The notes beneath the pieces were generated by a model that had not been told where the DNA came from, did no database searches, and saw only the letters and a program-made list of their open reading frames with translations. A DNA stretch of 40,427 nt from a virus, in the IMG/VR virus record IMGVR_UViG_3300023174_000324, positions 1 through 40,427 of that record; one strand, written 5' to 3'. The translations under genes and the position numbers were made by a program. This document shows, in pieces, positions 38,572-40,427 of this stretch. Position 1 is the stretch's first letter. Each line of letters starts with the position of its first letter.

Positions 38572-39570
38572 ATGAGCGAAAAAACAGGATATAAACCAAC
38601 TTCAGGAATGCAATCTGCTGCACGTAGAGCAATTAAGCTTAAAGAAGATGGCAAAGCTAAAGGAGCAGGAACGGCTGTAGGTTGGACAAGAGCTGGTCAG
38701 TTAGCAAGAGGCGAAACATTAAGCCTTTCTACTGTTAAAAGAATGTACTCATTCTTCTCTCGTCATGAAGTAGATAAGCAAGGCAAAGATTGGGATAACG
38801 CAGAAAATCCATCAAATGGAAAGATAATGTGGCTAGCTTGGGGCGGGGATGCAGGATTCTCTTGGTCTCGTAAAATAGTTAATAGGGAGAAAACAATGAA
38901 AAAGAATTTAGAACTAAATGAGATCGTAGAAGAGATTAAAGATATGTTTGATGATGTCGTTAATCCAATTACTAAAACAGTTACAGTTGAAGTTGAAGAA
39001 GATAATATGGCAGAAGATACACAAGATACTGCAGGATGCGATTGTGCAGGTTGCATGGAGTGTAAAGCAAACGGCGGATGCGATATGAAGAAGTGCCAAG
39101 GACATAATGGCATGAAAAAAGTAGAAGATTTAGATAAAGCTAAAGATAAATATGATGGTGTAATTGAACCTAGAAAAGGTGAGCCAGCAGATAAAGAACT
39201 ATATTCTAGAATAATTTCTGAAGCAAAAAGAAAATTTGATGTATATCCATCTGCATATGCAAATGGGTGGGTAGTACAAGAATATAAGAGACGTGGGGGA
39301 ACTTATAAAGTATCTAAAGATATCTTTGAAGGATCATTTGACCCATATGCCTTGGTAAAACGTAAGTTTAGTGCTGAATCAAGAAGAAGAATGGCAAATG
39401 CTGGTAATGCAATGCCAGACGGATCTTACCCAATAGGTAATAAAGATGACCTAATGAATGCTATTCGTTCATGGGGACGTGGCGGATCAGATCCAAAAGT
39501 TAAAGCACATATTAAGCGTCGTGCAAAAGAGCTAGGCGCAGAGGACATGATTCCAGATAATTGGAAGTAA
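38572..39570 (+). CDS. multidomain phage protein with internal start
   Basis: The 332-residue protein has three parts. Residues 1-105 (YKPTSGMQSAARRAIKLKEDG, GKIMWLAWGGDAGFSWSRK) are of a type found in phage structural or morphogenesis proteins. Residues about 150-180 are a Cys cluster (Cys156, 158, 161, 164, 170, 175, His178). Residues about 195-245 (DVYPSAYANGWVVQEYKRRGG) and 265-332 (AMPDGSYPIGNKDDLMNAI, IKRRAKELGA) match widespread phage modules seen in capsid and protease regions. An internal in-frame ATG at 38896 follows AGGGAGA (38884-38890), so a 224-residue shorter form is likely. Domain names are not certain; a head-related role is inferred. Confidence 0.6.
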   Translation: MSEKTGYKPTSGMQSAARRAIKLKEDGKAKGAGTAVGWTRAGQLARGETLSLSTVKRMYSFFSRHEVDKQGKDWDNAENPSNGKIMWLAWGGDAGFSWSRKIVNREKTMKKNLELNEIVEEIKDMFDDVVNPITKTVTVEVEEDNMAEDTQDTAGCDCAGCMECKANGGCDMKKCQGHNGMKKVEDLDKAKDKYDGVIEPRKGEPADKELYSRIISEAKRKFDVYPSAYANGWVVQEYKRRGGTYKVSKDIFEGSFDPYALVKRKFSAESRRRMANAGNAMPDGSYPIGNKDDLMNAIRSWGRGGSDPKVKAHIKRRAKELGAEDMIPDNWK

Positions 39571-39702
39571 ATGGGTATCCTAGATAACCTAGAGGCCTAT
39601 ATGGACCTACAGGAGCCCTACAAGGTAGCCTGTAGCAAATGTCATAAACTATTTATTAAGTCTACAGATGAACCTTTTATATGTTTATTATGTTCACAAT
39701 AA
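39571..39702 (+). CDS. tiny zinc-ribbon protein
   Basis: The 43-residue protein starts directly after the previous stop and has CSKC (Cys21, Cys24) and CLLC (Cys38, Cys41). Function unknown. Confidence 0.6.
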   Translation: MGILDNLEAYMDLQEPYKVACSKCHKLFIKSTDEPFICLLCSQ

Positions 39703-39714
39703 GTTTAATATAAC

Positions 39715-39729
39715 TCGCAATTAGTGCGA
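39715..39729 (+). promoter_or_regulatory. inverted repeat in the gap before 39795
   Basis: TCGCA (39715-39719) and TGCGA (39725-39729) flank ATTAG, upstream of the promoter at 39760. A regulatory site is possible. The remaining bases to 39759 are purine-rich and show nothing else. Confidence 0.4.
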
Positions 39730-39759
39730 ACGAAAAGTGCGGCGGAAAGAAGAACCCTA

Positions 39760-39788
39760 TTGACGGAACCCGTCGTATATATTATACT
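39760..39788 (+). promoter_or_regulatory. consensus promoter with palindromic spacer (leaderless)
   Basis: TTGACG (39760-39765) and TATACT (39783-39788) are 17 bases apart; six bases lead to the ATG at 39795. GACGG (39762-39766) and CCGTC (39770-39774) form an inverted repeat over the -35. Confidence 0.72.
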
Positions 39789-39794
39789 TAGGGC

Positions 39795-40004
39795 ATGATT
39801 CAAAGTTTAGAGATACCTGATCCATTTGCCACCTTTGTAGCAAACAAATATGCTAAATTAGGTGGTCTCAAATATGACTTCTTTGCTAAAGAATGGTATC
39901 TAAAAGCAGCTTGCTGTGGGGAAGAACTTTATGCTCCCAATAGAAAGACTATGACTAAAATCAGACTTTATCATACTCGTAATGAATGTATGGGCGGATA
40001 TTAA
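39795..40004 (+). CDS. small hypothetical protein
   Basis: The 69-residue protein has Cys39, Cys40, His59 or Cys64 as possible metal ligands (AACCGEELYAPN, RNECMGGY). It has a consensus leaderless promoter and ends in a TAATG overlap. No family recognised. Confidence 0.6.
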   Translation: MIQSLEIPDPFATFVANKYAKLGGLKYDFFAKEWYLKAACCGEELYAPNRKTMTKIRLYHTRNECMGGY

Positions 40005-40219
40005 TGTTATTTCATGAGATAGAAGAATATGTTCCTAAATTCAAAGCGGGACCTAATAATGGGAGAAACCCTAATAGACTTGAAACAAACTTTAGACTTG
40101 ATCCTATGCCCTTTAAATGGACTATATATAAGCACGGAGAGATAGCCACATATGGCTATTGCCATAGCAGAGGGCAGGCGGAAGAGATAATAACAAGAGA
40201 GCTAAGGCTTAGATCATAA
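40004..40219 (+). CDS. small hypothetical protein
   Basis: The start at 40004 (71 residues) makes a TAATG overlap; an in-frame ATG at 39986 is possible. The C-terminal half (FKWTIYKHGEIATYGYCHSRGQAEEI) has a strand-strand-helix pattern seen in many tiny phage proteins. Function unknown. Confidence 0.55.
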   Translation: MLFHEIEEYVPKFKAGPNNGRNPNRLETNFRLDPMPFKWTIYKHGEIATYGYCHSRGQAEEIITRELRLRS

Positions 40220-40427
40220 TGGCATATAGCAGATTCTATGATAGCGATATATACATATACCCTAGCGTATTTGGATGGATTGAATGTTCTGGATGTTTTC
40301 TAAACACATCTCCAGATGAAGATACTATATTTAAGTCTGAACGTATACATGATGATAAGACTCTATTAATGCATATGCTACAACATAGAATATCTGGACA
40401 TAATATACCAGATGGTTTGGAAGCAAA
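40219..40427 (+). CDS. zinc-finger-like protein (partial, runs off the window)
   Basis: The frame opens at a TAATG overlap and stays open for 69 residues to the right edge. It has CSGC (Cys23, Cys26) and a later HMLQHRISGH group (histidines near 51-60), the usual C2H2-like pattern of an actinophage small protein. Length and function are unknown. Confidence 0.6.
   Translation, partial: MAYSRFYDSDIYIYPSVFGWIECSGCFLNTSPDEDTIFKSERIHDDKTLLMHMLQHRISGHNIPDGLEA

Noticed and set aside
39715-39729. LexA/SOS box
   Set aside because: The arms (TCGCA/TGCGA) do not match the actinobacterial TCGAAC-N4-GTTCGA consensus.
1-40427. Prophage or temperate phage
   Set aside because: No integrase, excisionase, attachment repeat or flanking host gene is visible. 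Absence from a partial genome does not exclude it, but nothing supports it.

Overview
This window looks like most of the genome of a tailed phage (long-tailed, siphovirus-like) infecting an AT-rich-tolerant actinobacterium, probably a planktonic freshwater lineage such as the acI/Nanopelagicales group. The signs are a WhiB-type regulator, many leaderless messages of the actinobacterial kind, a secreted Ala/Thr-rich surface protein with a host-like signal peptide, and phage hallmark genes throughout. Every gene I can support is on the + strand. Host assignment is an inference. I see no integrase or portal, capsid or head-tail joining genes, so the window is a cut through a larger, probably circularly permuted genome.

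Layout. (1) 1-8255, tail module: end of a tape-measure-like protein, a tail protein, a large baseplate/tail-associated protein, minor tail proteins, and a fibre with fibronectin-type repeats and a self-cleaving S74 chaperone. (2) 8260-8324, a control point: promoter with a 9-bp-armed palindrome over the -10/+1, followed at once by a terminator. (3) 8341-21525, DNA metabolism operon with mostly overlapping genes: metallophosphoesterase, zinc-ribbon proteins, DnaB-like helicase, CHC2/Toprim primase, gp32-like and bacterial-type SSBs, DnaE polymerase, MazG-like hydrolase, RecA, Cas4/RecB-like nuclease, RuvC-like resolvase, and a XapX membrane protein. (4) 21522-23775, a modification cassette: GT25-like glycosyltransferase, methyltransferase, GT32-like glycosyltransferase, DUF1599-like protein. 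(5) 23791-26119, small and large terminase. (6) 26336-27000 and 32026-32159, five tRNAs (Met/Ile-CAT, Arg-TCT, Gly-TCC, Gln-TTG, Asn-GTT), several of them reading codons common in this AT-rich genome. (7) 27027-31859, stress and lysis genes: Dps, CHAP endolysin, staphylococcal-nuclease-like protein, Hsp20, FmdB-type zinc ribbon behind a GC-rich structured leader, a secreted lectin/coiled-coil protein, and two small membrane proteins (holin candidates). (8) 31872-40427, many short genes with their own promoters: WhiB, an HslV/proteasome-type Ntn hydrolase, thioredoxin, a secreted Ig-like surface protein, a set of tiny MCxxCGxC proteins, and a multidomain protein with an internal start.

The left two thirds is built as long overlapping operons. 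The right third is built differently: short units, each with its own -10 element. In eleven cases exactly six bases separate the -10 hexamer from the ATG, which predicts leaderless mRNA. Several other units begin with a stem-loop placed at the predicted +1. The most interesting items are this promoter grammar, the proteasome-like enzyme, the modification cassette, the structured leader at 29081, the lectin protein with three identical 84-bp repeats, and the palindromic operator/attenuator at 8277.
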